A DNA stretch of 64,000 nt from Prosthecobacter sp. (GCA_019186985.1 JABARQ010000035.1:30166-94165); one strand, 5' to 3'; positions 1 through 7,369 are shown, counted from the first letter of the stretch. The notes: generated by a model not told the origin, from the letters alone. A program made the numbers and translations.

Positions 1-219
1 GACATCCCGGATCACTGCCAGGTTCGTCAGAAATGCCTCGACCTCCGCCGCCCCCATCTCTGAGGGATGGCGCATCTGCCCGCAGGCCTGCTTTTGAAAC
101 AAGACATAGCGCTTGTACCACCCCACATAAGCCTGCTCGGTCTGGCGTGAGTAATGCCGCACCCTCATGACGCCGATGAGGCGCTGTTCCAGGCTGGGTT
201 TGATGTGTGGAATATTCAT
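1..219 (-). CDS. intI: Integron integrase IntI, N-terminal part (runs off left edge)
   Basis: This open frame begins at an ATG at 219 and is still open at base 1, giving 73 residues. The translation contains RVRHYSRQTEQAYVGWYKRY, then HPSEMGAAEVEAFLTNLAV. This is the SAM-like N-terminal DNA-binding domain of integron integrases (LxxxLRxRHYSxxTEKAY followed by HPxxMGxxEVExFLTxLAV). The catalytic domain and the IntI-specific patch lie outside the window. The enzyme is a tyrosine recombinase that inserts and excises gene cassettes at attI and attC. It is divergent from the cassette genes that follow, the usual integron layout. The family assignment is firm; activity cannot be judged from this fragment. 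Confidence 0.95.
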   Translation of the reverse strand, partial: MNIPHIKPSLEQRLIGVMRVRHYSRQTEQAYVGWYKRYVLFQKQACGQMRHPSEMGAAEVEAFLTNLAVIRDV

Positions 220-391
220 ACATGCTTTTTACCCGCTCACTTGAGCAAGAACCAACATTTTTGTTGCTTTGCACTCAAATGAACCGCTAAAGCAACAACA
301 TGACTCGAAAACCCCGGTGCAAAGCAACATTCTTGTCGGAGATAAAGCTGCTGACAAAACAACAAAGTTGTCGATAAATCACCTGTTCGCC
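220..391 (+). other. attI-like recombination region and leader of the cassette array
   Basis: This is the stretch between the intI start and the first cassette boundary. The boundary is placed at GTTCGCC (385-391), because the same heptamer followed by CAAC begins several later cassettes. Just upstream are two related copies of AACAW...TTGTCGRxGATAAA-like sequence (about 327-345 and 361-378) that could be accessory integrase-binding repeats. The string ACAACAAAGTTG (358-369) resembles the core of known attI sites. A cassette promoter (Pc) is expected here or inside intI, but no convincing -35/-10 pair was found. The position is inferred from context and the exact crossover base is not proven. 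Confidence 0.6.
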
Positions 392-424
392 CAACTCAAC
401 AGCGTCACCCGCAGTTCACTAAGC

Positions 425-847
425 ATGTTCAACGTGATTCGAGACCCCGTGTGGAAAGCTTGGTGTGCAACCAAGAACATTTGCATTGAGTCGGCCCTAT
501 TTTCACTGCCCACCTGCTACTATGGAATCGGCTTGAGGGCACGCCCTGGAGCACTCATCGTGACAGATAGCGAGATGATCCACCATTCATACTCGTCGAG
601 GGAGACGTCTTGGGCGGCATTTGAACCCAGCTTGCGTTTGAGTTTTGTTTTGAGCGACCTCGCTTCAGTTGATCGCTACCCATTGAGTATCTGGAGACGC
701 ATTCTGATGGTTGACCCCGATGGGTGTTTCCGAGTAGTGACATCTGACAACTCGGTTCACTATCTCTGTTTACAGCAGAGAGGAGATGAGTTTGCTGCTA
801 TTCTAGACAGGCTCGGAGTCGGTGGTGAGAGACATCATCCCCCGTAA
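425..847 (+). CDS. Cassette 1: small PH/GRAM-like protein, hypothetical
   Basis: The product is 140 residues from ATG 425. A longer frame can be read from TTG 269, but it would cross the attI region, so the ATG after the cassette boundary is preferred. No signal peptide is present. The middle of the protein (PGALIVTDSEMIHHSYS, then LSDLASVDRYP and IWRRILMVDPDGCFRVVTSD) alternates strands in the manner of a bacterial PH/GRAM-type barrel, which is an inference only. It is the first gene after attI and therefore probably the best expressed of the array. The function is unknown. Confidence 0.7.
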   Translation: MFNVIRDPVWKAWCATKNICIESALFSLPTCYYGIGLRARPGALIVTDSEMIHHSYSSRETSWAAFEPSLRLSFVLSDLASVDRYPLSIWRRILMVDPDGCFRVVTSDNSVHYLCLQQRGDEFAAILDRLGVGGERHHPP

Positions 848-887
848 GCCACAAGATGACCATGAGCATGCCTAACTGCCAACCAAG

Positions 888-1013
888 GGCGAACAAGGCG
901 CTGGTGCCAACCGCCGGGGCTGCTCTGTCGGCCATGCTCTCCGTAACTTTAACCCGCCATCCCGTCTCGATGCGCCACCCGCCCCGGCGGTCGGCACAGC
1001 TTAGACGTTCGCC
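888..1013 (+). repeat. attC site, 126 nt, class C
   Basis: The site starts with GGCGAAC (888-894) and ends with GTTCGCC (1007-1013), a perfect inverted pair carrying the AAC/GTT recombination triplets. The left arm AACAAGGCGCTGGTGCC and the right end GCTTAGACGTTCGCC match the usual arms of environmental attC sites. It lies 40 nt after the first cassette gene and 15 nt before the next. Confidence 0.85.
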
Positions 1014-1028
1014 TAACTCCCCCGCTCG

Positions 1029-1472
1029 ATGAAGTTCTTCAAGAGACTCATGGTTGCCACACTCAAGGGTAGCACTACGCCTCACCTTCCCGGCGTCGCG
1101 CGAGCGCTCGGCATTTCTGAGTCCGACGTCGCCAACCTTGCATCGTTACAGGGCGAGGAGCGGGAGGCTGGCTTTCTTTCGCTCGTGGAGCAGCGTCACG
1201 GTGGACCAGTCGATTGGCGCGGCACAGCAGAGGACATCTACGATATTTTGCAGCCATGTGTCACCGCAGAGGAGCGCGCATGTCTTCCACCAGTAGAGTC
1301 TATTCCCGCACTGCGTCCCGCTGAGACCATCCAGTTCCTCGATGAGCGCTTCGCATCAGCGCCACGCGCTCTTCGTTCCATGGAATCACTCGGCGATTTC
1401 AGCATTTTACTTTTGATCCCACGCGACCGCCTCGTGGAGTTCGAGAAAGCCGCTGGGCCATGGCTTATATGA
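1029..1472 (+). CDS. Cassette 2: hypothetical protein
   Basis: The product is 147 residues with ATG 1029, 15 nt after the preceding attC. It has a basic N terminus (MKFFKRLMVATLK) followed by a helical stretch containing ALGISESDVANLASL, reminiscent of a small helix-turn-helix-like bundle. The middle is acidic (TAEDIYDILQP) and the C-terminal part is alpha/beta. There is no signal peptide or recognised catalytic motif. The gene ends 13 nt before the next attC, as expected for a one-gene cassette. I do not recognise the family. Confidence 0.7.
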   Translation: MKFFKRLMVATLKGSTTPHLPGVARALGISESDVANLASLQGEEREAGFLSLVEQRHGGPVDWRGTAEDIYDILQPCVTAEERACLPPVESIPALRPAETIQFLDERFASAPRALRSMESLGDFSILLLIPRDRLVEFEKAAGPWLI

Positions 1473-1485
1473 CGACACACGCAAC

Positions 1486-1578
1486 GGCGAACAAAACGGA
1501 TGCAGGCAACGGCTCGAAGGCCATCTGTCGTGTCAGCAACCTCTTGCGCTCGCCGTCGCCTGATCCGAGACGTTCGCC
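1486..1578 (+). repeat. attC site, 93 nt, class A
   Basis: The boundaries are GGCGAAC (1486-1492) and GTTCGCC (1572-1578). The interior runs AAAACGGATGCAGGCAACGG on the left and CGTCGCCTGATCCGAGAC on the right. Six further complete copies of the same 93-nt site occur downstream at the same length. Confidence 0.9.
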
Positions 1579-1600
1579 CAAGAACCAAGCGCCACCCGCA

Positions 1601-2149
1601 ATGACCGAGGCTAGCCCCCGTATCCAGTCACCTGCCGAGTCCCACGAACCTTCGAGATGGTTGCGTTGGATACCACCGAGGGTTCGCGCTTTCTTTTCGC
1701 GTGGAGATCAGATTTGCCTTCACTCCGCCGTATCAGCGGATGCTCTGATTGTTCGACTTCGAAAGGGGCTTGGTTCGGTAGTTTGGGGTTCACACGGTGC
1801 GTCTGGTTATCTATTTGGAACTAGCTTTCACGTCTGCTGGGCCACTGGGATGTTTCGAGATAGTTTTGCACCAGTTTTCCATGGCCAGATTGTGTCATCG
1901 GGAAGTAGCTCCATCATACGAGGCTACTTTTCCCACAATCGCTTTGCTAAGTTGTTTGTGTCCGTTTGGTGTGGTGGCATCATCCTGATGTCCGTGATCT
2001 TCGTTTGGACTATTTTCATGCCTTTGGCTGGTCTTGGACTGCTTTGGGCTCTGAACGGTATGATGGCGATAGGAGAGAGTTTGCATCCCGGCAGAGAGCA
2101 GAAGATTCTTGATTTTCTTCAGGCCACCTGTGACGCTAACGAGATATGA
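1601..2149 (+). CDS. Cassette 3: small membrane protein, hypothetical
   Basis: The product is 182 residues from ATG 1601, 22 nt after the attC. A longer upstream frame is only translated attC sequence. The N-terminal 45 residues are polar. A soluble segment follows with VCWATGMFRDSFAPVFHGQI and GYFSHNRFAKLFVS. One or two transmembrane helices follow (about residues 130-165, LFVSVWCGGIILMSVIFVW and FMPLAGLGLLWAL). A short cytoplasmic or periplasmic tail ends the protein. The RxSFxPxFxGxI...G.F..H pattern before a membrane hairpin is seen in uncharacterised bacterial membrane proteins. The function is unknown. Confidence 0.72.
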   Translation: MTEASPRIQSPAESHEPSRWLRWIPPRVRAFFSRGDQICLHSAVSADALIVRLRKGLGSVVWGSHGASGYLFGTSFHVCWATGMFRDSFAPVFHGQIVSSGSSSIIRGYFSHNRFAKLFVSVWCGGIILMSVIFVWTIFMPLAGLGLLWALNGMMAIGESLHPGREQKILDFLQATCDANEI

Positions 2150-2180
2150 CTGCACGGAGCAGAACTACCACCCAAAAGGG

Positions 2181-2256
2181 GGCGAACAAGGCGCTGCAGG
2201 CAACCCCCTGGGGCTGTCTGTCGGACTTCAAAGTTCATTCCCTCCGGCGGCCGTGA
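2181..2256 (+). repeat. Half attC site (left arm only), duplicated
   Basis: This begins with GGCGAACAAGGCGCTGCAGG and is almost identical over about 75 nt to the left half of the complete site at 2334-2535. No matching right arm with GTT is found before the second copy begins, so it looks like a truncated attC left by a deletion or an aborted cassette. Confidence 0.75.
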
Positions 2257-2333
2257 TGGAGTCGCACACAAGGTAGATGATGTGAAGTCACGACTATCTA
2301 ATCCAGTATGAACACACACCACGAACGAACGGG

Positions 2334-2535
2334 GGCGAACAAGGCGCTGCAGGCAACCCCCTGGGGCTGTCTGTCGGACTTCAAAGTTCTTTCGCTCCGG
2401 CGGCCGTCCTGTCACACTTCCTGCTCCCACCCCAAGCTCCCCACCCCAGCAGGAAGTGCGCCAGGACTTCCTCACTGGCCTTCTACGTTCTATTGTGGTC
2501 AGGCCCCAGGGGTTGCCTGAGCTTGGACGTTCATT
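2334..2535 (+). repeat. attC site, long form, about 202 nt
   Basis: The left arm begins GGCGAAC (2334-2340), then AAGGCGCTGCAGGCAACCCC. The right arm is GGCCCCAGGGGTTGCCTGAG (2502-2521) followed by CTTGGACGTTCATT. The arms CAGGCAACCCC and GGGGTTGCCTG are inverted. The core heptamer has drifted to GTTCATT (2529-2535). The centre is a large variable hairpin region. At about 200 nt it is longer than most attC sites, so activity is uncertain. Confidence 0.75.
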
Positions 2536-2573
2536 CAACACGCCTAAAAAGGAAGAACGAGGGAGTGATCTGG

Positions 2574-2713
2574 GCCTCAAACAAGGCGAATGAAAGGGGC
2601 GTGAAGGAGCGTAGCATTGCTGCTGCGAAGCGCAGCGAATGACCCGTCATTCAAGCTCAATGAGCAAAGCAAGGCTAAGGTGGAATGAGGGTTTCAATCG
2701 CCTTGTTTGAGGC
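2574..2713 (+). repeat. Long inverted repeat resembling a divergent attC
   Basis: GCCTCAAACAAGGCGA (2574-2589) and TCGCCTTGTTTGAGGC (2698-2713) are perfect 16-bp inverted repeats enclosing about 108 nt. The arms hold AAC (2580-2582) followed by AAGGCG, and CGCCTT followed by GTT (2705-2707). These are the positions expected of attC arms. Other stems lie inside. It may be a cassette recombination site of another family or a transposable remnant. Confidence 0.55.
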
Positions 2714-3052
2714 ATTTGGAGGATCGTTCTTCGCGGGATGGCTGGAGCCAGCCAAGGAGACGGCTGTGGGTGAACATGCGTTGCACGCCAACAGCCGTCT
2801 TGGATCCATGCCTGGCCCCCCGGCGTGTAGGGGCGCGGAGTGCAGGCGTGGGCGGAGCTGCACATGCCGTGAGTTCCTGATGATGCGGCGCTGCGTTTTC
2901 GCCAGGGGAATGAACAGTCCACTGCACCAAACATCCAAGCGCGCTGAGACATTGACACGCTTAGGCCGTTCGTTCATTTTCCGTGCCATTCACCTCCGTC
3001 CTCCGCTTGGACGTCGGTGAGTTTAAATGTTAGGCGTTGCTACGCGCGTCCC
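2714..3052. other. Gene-poor cassette segment with hairpins; ends in a canonical attC core
   Basis: I see no convincing gene here. Frames of about 100 codons exist on both strands but neither shows a recognisable domain, a plausible start context or protein-like composition. The segment has a hairpin, CCAAGGAGACGGCTGT against ACAGCCGTCTTGG (about 2754-2803). Near its end CGCTTGGACGT and GTTAGGC (3029-3035) appear, the latter being the only fully canonical GTTRRRY core in the array. It is probably a non-coding or decayed cassette. Confidence 0.5.
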
Positions 3053-3544
3053 ATGAAGCGATTTCTTTCCAGCCTTCTTGCCGGCATCGGCGTTTCGCAA
3101 TCAGCTCTTCCAGCCGAGCCAGCCAAGCCCGAGGACAAGTGGATGGTCGGGCGAACCGAGGAGGCAGGGCAGACCGTTATCGTCCGCGCACTGCTCGCAC
3201 TACCGGACGACGCAGCCCGCAAAGGATTCGTCTGGCTGATGACCATCTCGTGGGATTACACGCCCCGCGACGGCGGTATGCCGACCAACGAAGTCCACAA
3301 GCAGATGAACGACTTGGAGGACGCCATCGAACAGAAGCTTGAGACAGCCAAGCTCTGCATTCAGACCGTCAGCCGAACCGGAAACGGCAAGAAGCAGTGG
3401 GAGTATTACATTGCCGACCGCGACCAATTCCTCAAAGCCTTCAACGAAGTCATGCACGGCAAGCCGCGTCTCCCAATCAAGATTGATTTCTATCAGGACG
3501 CCGACTGGCAGGCGCTCCGTGACCTTCACCGCACAATCAAATGA
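3053..3544 (+). CDS. Cassette 4: exported DUF695-like protein
   Basis: The product is 163 residues from ATG 3053; an in-frame ATG at 3017 lies inside the cassette boundary and is not preferred. The start MKRFLSSLLAGIGVSQSALPA is a typical Sec signal peptide. The mature part opens with KWMVGRTEEAGQTVIVRALL, then FVWLMTISWDY. It continues with GGMPTNEVHKQMNDLEDAIE and ends with RLPIKIDFYQDADWQALRDL. This order (W..........G.PVIVR, then P......L..IED.L...L, then a WEYY strand, then the ending DPxW) matches the DUF695 family, whose biochemical role is unknown. The gene stops 13 nt before the next attC. Confidence 0.78.
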   Translation: MKRFLSSLLAGIGVSQSALPAEPAKPEDKWMVGRTEEAGQTVIVRALLALPDDAARKGFVWLMTISWDYTPRDGGMPTNEVHKQMNDLEDAIEQKLETAKLCIQTVSRTGNGKKQWEYYIADRDQFLKAFNEVMHGKPRLPIKIDFYQDADWQALRDLHRTIK

Positions 3545-3557
3545 CAACAGCCGCAAC

Positions 3558-3684
3558 GCCTAACCATGCGCTGCAGCGAACAGGCTCCGCGGTCACGGCA
3601 CCTGCGGCAGACCACCGCCGCCTTTCCACCCACCGGCAGGTGCCGCGCCCGCTCCGCCTGTCGCTGAGCTTGGGGTCGTTCGGC
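3558..3684 (+). repeat. attC site, 127 nt, class B
   Basis: The site starts with GCCTAAC (3558-3564), a canonical RYYYAAC, then CATGCGCTGCAGCGAACAGG. It ends CTGAGCTTGGGGTCGTTCGG with the core GTTCGGC at 3678-3684. The interior contains paired GGCACCTGC and GCAGGTGCC arms. The second class B site is at 7244. Confidence 0.87.
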
Positions 3685-3702
3685 CAACCAACGGAGTCAC
3701 CC

Positions 3703-4359
3703 GTGAAGCAGTCAGCCATCCATGCTTGTGACGAGGAAGAGTATTCTCTCGCTCCATCGTGGTTCTGGCGTCACTCTGACGGGTGGCGTCCATTGCTCAT
3801 CTATTTTCGAGGGCCGGCCAGTGTTCCCTTCTTCATCGCTCCTTTTCACAGCTTGCTTGGCATCTGGCGATTTGCCAGACGGCCGCCGAAGCTGATTGAT
3901 TCTCAGGCCGTGGATGGTGCCACCGTGACTCGTGTTTGTGAGTATCTCGGTTCTTATGGCATGGGCGGCCCCGGATTTGTTGGACTGCGATTGTCATCTC
4001 CTGCTCTATGGCTGGTCATCACCGTGTGGGGAGCAGCAGACTGGATCACCGTTGACGGCGTTCCATGCCGTGAAGGCAAGTTTGCCGACGAGATCGCTGA
4101 TCTTGAGGCATCCTTTCACGGCTCCTTGCCACGGCTGGCCGATTTTGTGGGCAGTCAGATCGTCAGTTGCGATATACAGCCACGGAGCATTCAGCTCGTT
4201 CTCAGTCGTGCTGGAGCCAGCCATCGACTCCAGTTGCTCGCAGACTCTCCTCACTTGCCCGTATTTCGAGGTTCCAAGGAGCCTCGGATTATGCCAGACG
4301 CAGACGATCTTCGCACAGCGGTCATACTTTCCAGACGGGCTCACCTATGGCTCACATAG
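3703..4359 (+). CDS. Cassette 5: hypothetical protein
   Basis: The product is 218 residues from GTG 3703, 18 nt after the attC core. The frame is open further upstream only because the attC is translatable. The sequence is mixed alpha/beta with hydrophobic strands such as FVGLRLSSPALWLVITVWGA and a WRPLLIYFRGP motif. No signal peptide, metal motif or catalytic triad is seen. The gene stops 19 nt before the next attC. I do not recognise it. Confidence 0.65.
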   Translation: MKQSAIHACDEEEYSLAPSWFWRHSDGWRPLLIYFRGPASVPFFIAPFHSLLGIWRFARRPPKLIDSQAVDGATVTRVCEYLGSYGMGGPGFVGLRLSSPALWLVITVWGAADWITVDGVPCREGKFADEIADLEASFHGSLPRLADFVGSQIVSCDIQPRSIQLVLSRAGASHRLQLLADSPHLPVFRGSKEPRIMPDADDLRTAVILSRRAHLWLT

Positions 4360-4378
4360 ACATCATCACCAACGCAAG

Positions 4379-4471
4379 GCCGAACAAAACGGATGCAGGC
4401 AACGGCTCGAAGGCTATCTGTCGTGTCAGCCACGTCTTGCGCTCGCCGTCGCCTGATCCGAAGCGTTCGCC
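4379..4471 (+). repeat. attC site, 93 nt, class A
   Basis: The boundaries are GCCGAAC (4379-4385) and GTTCGCC (4465-4471). Length and interior are those of class A. Confidence 0.9.
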
Positions 4472-4473
4472 TA

Positions 4474-5067
4474 ATGCATAGCGCACTTTCAGCCCCCTTA
4501 GTGATGTTGTTGCTGGCTTCGTGTCAGACTCAGGAGCACCACGACTACACCAAGCTGATTCTGCCGACACGAAGCTTTCCTCCATCAGCATTCCGGCAGA
4601 GCATCCACCATTCTGATTTCATTATCGACCCCTTGGTCACGAACGGTGATTGTTACGAGCAGTTCCAGATCACCATTCCAGAGTCGATTTCGACCATCAC
4701 GCTACCCCCGAACACAACCACCCATCGACGAGACGGAACATTCCTTGTCGGTCACCTCAAGAAGAGTCTCTCATGGGCAGGACATCCAGACACGAAGACT
4801 TCCATTGACGACCAACGCTCGCAGATGGGTGTGGCCTTGAAGATCACCGGACGGACATTGCGCATTACTTCATTTGGAGCATGGCACTCCTTTGAGGGCG
4901 GCTCATCCGTCACAGTCCTTGTCGGCGTCCCCGAGGAGGTTTCCATTCGTCACGCCAAGGATCAGCCCGACAATCGAACCGCGGAGAGCCTCGCTCAAGA
5001 AGGCTGGCTCGTGATTCCTTCGCGTCCTGCACTGAAGAGAGACTACGACCGCTTCACGAAGCAATGA
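4474..5067 (+). CDS. Cassette 6: lipoprotein of unknown function
   Basis: The product is 197 residues from ATG 4474, only two bases after the attC core. The start MHSALSAPLVMLLLASC is a signal peptide ending in a lipobox (LLAS, then Cys17), so the protein is probably lipid-anchored. The mature part is rich in beta structure (ITIPESISTITLPPNTT, RTLRITSFGAWHS, GSSVTVLVGVPEE). It ends in a charged helix. The gene stops 20 nt before the next attC. No family was recognised. Confidence 0.75.
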   Translation: MHSALSAPLVMLLLASCQTQEHHDYTKLILPTRSFPPSAFRQSIHHSDFIIDPLVTNGDCYEQFQITIPESISTITLPPNTTTHRRDGTFLVGHLKKSLSWAGHPDTKTSIDDQRSQMGVALKITGRTLRITSFGAWHSFEGGSSVTVLVGVPEEVSIRHAKDQPDNRTAESLAQEGWLVIPSRPALKRDYDRFTKQ

Positions 5068-5087
5068 ACACCTGCCCCACACCCCAA

Positions 5088-5180
5088 GGCGAACAAAACG
5101 GATGCAGGCAACGGCTCGAATGGCATCTGTCGTGTCATCGACGCTTTCCGCTCGCCGTCGCCTGATCCGAGTCGTTCGTC
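5088..5180 (+). repeat. attC site, 93 nt, class A
   Basis: The boundaries are GGCGAAC (5088-5094) and GTTCGTC (5174-5180). The core differs from its partner by one base, and the usual CGAAGGC in the interior is CGAATGGC here. Confidence 0.9.
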
Positions 5181-5200
5181 TAACAACTAAGTCCTCCACC

Positions 5201-5647
5201 ATGGCCCACGGAAGAAAGCGCTCGTTTTTCGGAGGTGTTATCGCAGGCGTTGCGATGACTGTCGCTTGTTCGTTAGCCTTGATCTATGGCCTCGACATCA
5301 CGTTCGGCCCTCCTGGTTACCCGCACTTCACAGAGAAGAGCGCACGGACAGCCACAATCGAGTGGGCGAGATTGAGTCCCTTTCCGGCAGAGGCTCAGAG
5401 CTTCACCATCGTTACCGGAGGAGGCATGTTCACTCGCGAGTTTCGGGTTTCCTTCTTTGGTGACCCCACGGTCATTGCGGCGTGGGTTCGCAGTTGTCCT
5501 GGCATTACTGATCCGAAGACGACGAGGACAGAGTCGCCAGACGGCAGGGTCACGTTTGAGATACCCGCCGGAGGTGGGGCAGTGTTTGCCGAGTTGATTC
5601 ATCACCCTGCCCGAGGCACCATCTCGATACGGACTTACTGGAGCTAG
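5201..5647 (+). CDS. Cassette 7: membrane-anchored hypothetical protein
   Basis: The product is 148 residues from ATG 5201. A basic MAHGRKRS start precedes one transmembrane helix (about residues 10-31, GGVIAGVAMTVACSLALIYG). The rest is an extracytoplasmic domain with beta strands (SFTIVTGGGMFTREFRVSFF and GRVTFEIPAGGGAVFAEL). The arrangement fits a type II membrane protein. There is no known family. The gene ends 47 nt before the next attC. Confidence 0.72.
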   Translation: MAHGRKRSFFGGVIAGVAMTVACSLALIYGLDITFGPPGYPHFTEKSARTATIEWARLSPFPAEAQSFTIVTGGGMFTREFRVSFFGDPTVIAAWVRSCPGITDPKTTRTESPDGRVTFEIPAGGGAVFAELIHHPARGTISIRTYWS

Positions 5648-5694
5648 CGATCCTTGCCGACAGCCACCGAATGAACAGCCATCACCAACACCAA

Positions 5695-5787
5695 GACGAA
5701 CAAAACGGATGCAGGCAACGGCTCGAAGGCTATCTGTCGTGTCAGCAACGCCCTGCGCTCGCCGTCGCCTGATCCGAGGCGTTCGCC
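5695..5787 (+). repeat. attC site, 93 nt, class A
   Basis: The boundaries are GACGAAC (5695-5701) and GTTCGCC (5781-5787). The inverse core has one substitution. Confidence 0.9.
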
Positions 5788-5808
5788 CAAATAGCCGAGT
5801 CGGTCGAA

Positions 5809-6177
5809 ATGGAACCTAGCCCACCAGTGAAGATCGAACCATTCACCGACATCGATCACGATGCCGTTGTTGCGAGTGGTGGCGACTATTACGGATGGCA
5901 TTGGTTGTTCAAGTGCCCGAAGTGCGCTCATCCAGTCATTCATGATTATGAACATGACTGGTTCTACCCCGACGTGAAGACCATGTCGCCGCGCGTGTCT
6001 CTCGCATCTTGTGGAGACTCTCATCCGTGCCCCTTGTGCGGTTTCCCGTTTGTATCGGATGACCTTTGGGCTTTTAGCAACGCTCACTGGTCGTATCCAG
6101 ATTGGCTACTCACAACCGCAGAGATTGATCGGCATGGTTTGTCGCATCTTCTAAAGATCACGGAGTCGAAGCGATGA
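5809..6177 (+). CDS. Cassette 8: zinc-ribbon-like hypothetical protein
   Basis: The product is 122 residues from ATG 5809, 21 nt after the attC. Two CxxC knuckles, CPKC (Cys36, Cys39) and CPLC (Cys74, Cys77), are separated by 34 residues. This is the pattern of a zinc ribbon with a long insertion. The insertion is rich in His and Tyr (HPVIHDYEHDWFYPDV). The protein is cytosolic. Zinc binding is inferred from the four cysteines; no partner or nucleic-acid target can be named. Confidence 0.75.
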   Translation: MEPSPPVKIEPFTDIDHDAVVASGGDYYGWHWLFKCPKCAHPVIHDYEHDWFYPDVKTMSPRVSLASCGDSHPCPLCGFPFVSDDLWAFSNAHWSYPDWLLTTAEIDRHGLSHLLKITESKR

Positions 6178-6196
6178 CGGACCACAAGCAACCCAA

Positions 6197-6289
6197 GGCG
6201 AACAAAACGGATGCAGGCAACGGCTCGAAGGCTATCTGTCGTGTCAGCAACGTCTTGCGCTCGCCGTCGCCTGATCCGGGACGTTCGCC
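6197..6289 (+). repeat. attC site, 93 nt, class A
   Basis: The boundaries are GGCGAAC (6197-6203) and GTTCGCC (6283-6289), a perfect inverted pair. Confidence 0.92.
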
Positions 6290-6295
6290 CAACCA

Positions 6296-6769
6296 ATGAA
6301 GCCATGTCTCCATTTGCGATCCCTTTCGCACGAAGGCCCAGGAGAGATTCAGCTTGTCATGAGTGCATCCAACGGGAGCACCAGCGGTTGCATTGAGTTT
6401 TACTCCCACAGCGAAGAACTGGTGAAGTGGGCAGAGCATCTTGAGCAGTTCCCGAGACACGCCACCGACGTATTTCTGACAGAGCTTGGTTCAGAGCGAC
6501 CTGAAGACCGGGGGTCGTGCTACCTTCGATTTAGGGCCTTCTTAGCGGACAGCGTTGGGCACTGTGCGCTCCACTTTCGCTTTTCGAATAACCGTGACTT
6601 GCCGCACCGTGAACTTTCCGAGTTCTGCATTCAGACAGAGGCCGCCTCCATCAACAGGCTCGGCACCGCCATCCGTTCATTCGCTTCTCTTGCGCACCAG
6701 CTACTTGTATGGACACCGACGGAGTGCGAGTTGTTTGAGATCGCTTCACACTACGACCAAAGATCATGA
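6296..6769 (+). CDS. Cassette 9: hypothetical cytosolic protein
   Basis: The product is 157 residues from ATG 6296, six bases after the attC core. Recognisable blocks are HSEELVKWAEHLEQFPRHA, then CYLRFRAFLADSVGHCALHF, then FCIQTEAASINRLGTAIRSF. The order (a helix with FP, a strand with GH.AL, then EAAS.NRLG) resembles small uncharacterised proteins related to DUF6228/Wapi-type entries. That assignment is from memory of the pattern and is tentative. There is no signal peptide. The gene ends 26 nt before the next attC. Confidence 0.68.
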   Translation: MKPCLHLRSLSHEGPGEIQLVMSASNGSTSGCIEFYSHSEELVKWAEHLEQFPRHATDVFLTELGSERPEDRGSCYLRFRAFLADSVGHCALHFRFSNNRDLPHRELSEFCIQTEAASINRLGTAIRSFASLAHQLLVWTPTECELFEIASHYDQRS

Positions 6770-6795
6770 ACCAGTCAGCCATCAACACCACCAAG

Positions 6796-6888
6796 GGCGA
6801 ACAAGACGGATGCAGGCAACGGCTCGAAGGCTATCTGTCGTGTCAGCAACGTCTTGCGCTCGCCGTCGCCTGATCCGGGTCGTTCGGC
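6796..6888 (+). repeat. attC site, 93 nt, class A
   Basis: The boundaries are GGCGAAC (6796-6802) and GTTCGGC (6882-6888). Confidence 0.9.
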
Positions 6889-6964
6889 GATTCCTCGCGC
6901 CACTCGTAACGAACGCGAATCAAGTCACTCGTAACTTCATACGAATCGTGCAACCAACGCTCCA

Positions 6965-7234
6965 ATGGCTCATTTCTCCGACCGAGTCCCACAGAACGCA
7001 GCGGTACGATTCTACGTCGATTGGTCGTGTATCTACTGCAACCTTTGCCACGGGATCGCTCCGGCACTTTTCATCGAGCATTCCGAGCGCGGGTGGGCAT
7101 TCGTTGCTCGGCAACCAACGACACAAGACGAGATTGCACTCGCCATCGAGGCCGCAGAGGCGTGTCCTACTGAGTCCATCGGCACCGATGGACACCTTTA
7201 CGATTGGAGCAGTCCATCCACTGCAACTCAATGA
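6965..7234 (+). CDS. Cassette 10: single-cluster [4Fe-4S] ferredoxin
   Basis: The product is 89 residues from ATG 6965. The string VDWSCIYCNLCHGIAPALF gives CxxCxxC (Cys22, Cys25, Cys28). The fourth ligand is Cys67 in EAAEACPTESI. This matches the small ferredoxins with one [4Fe-4S] cluster, in which the CxxCxxC is followed by AP.LF and the distal Cys by Pro. It would be a one-electron carrier in the cytosol. No redox partner is encoded nearby. A metabolic electron carrier is unusual cargo for an integron cassette. There is a 76-nt leader between attC and start, longer than in most neighbours. Confidence 0.85.
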   Translation: MAHFSDRVPQNAAVRFYVDWSCIYCNLCHGIAPALFIEHSERGWAFVARQPTTQDEIALAIEAAEACPTESIGTDGHLYDWSSPSTATQ

Positions 7235-7243
7235 ACCGGAAAC

Positions 7244-7369
7244 GCCGAACCATGCGCTGCAGCGAACAGGCTCCGCGGTCACGGCACCTGCGGCAGACCA
7301 CCGCCGCCTTTCCACCCACCGGCAGGTGCCGCGCCCGCTCCGCCTGTCGCCTGATCCGAGTCGTTCGGC
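7244..7369 (+). repeat. attC site, 126 nt, class B with class A right end
   Basis: The boundaries are GCCGAAC (7244-7250) and GTTCGGC (7363-7369). The left arm and centre match the class B site at 3558. The last 25 nt (GTCGCCTGATCCGAGTCG and the core) match class A sites, so the site looks like a hybrid. Confidence 0.87.

Noticed and set aside
269..424. TTG-started extension of cassette 1
   Set aside because: It crosses the attI-like region and the cassette boundary at 385. The ATG at 425 is the first start inside the cassette.
2119..2580. Minus-strand 153-codon frame over the duplicated attC
   Set aside because: Its repeated peptide (ERPSS/RQTAPGGCLQRLVRP) is simply the attC copies translated backwards.
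2685..3020. Frames on both strands in the gene-poor cassette segment
   Set aside because: No domain, poor composition, and overlap with hairpins and the inverted repeat. They are kept as unannotated.
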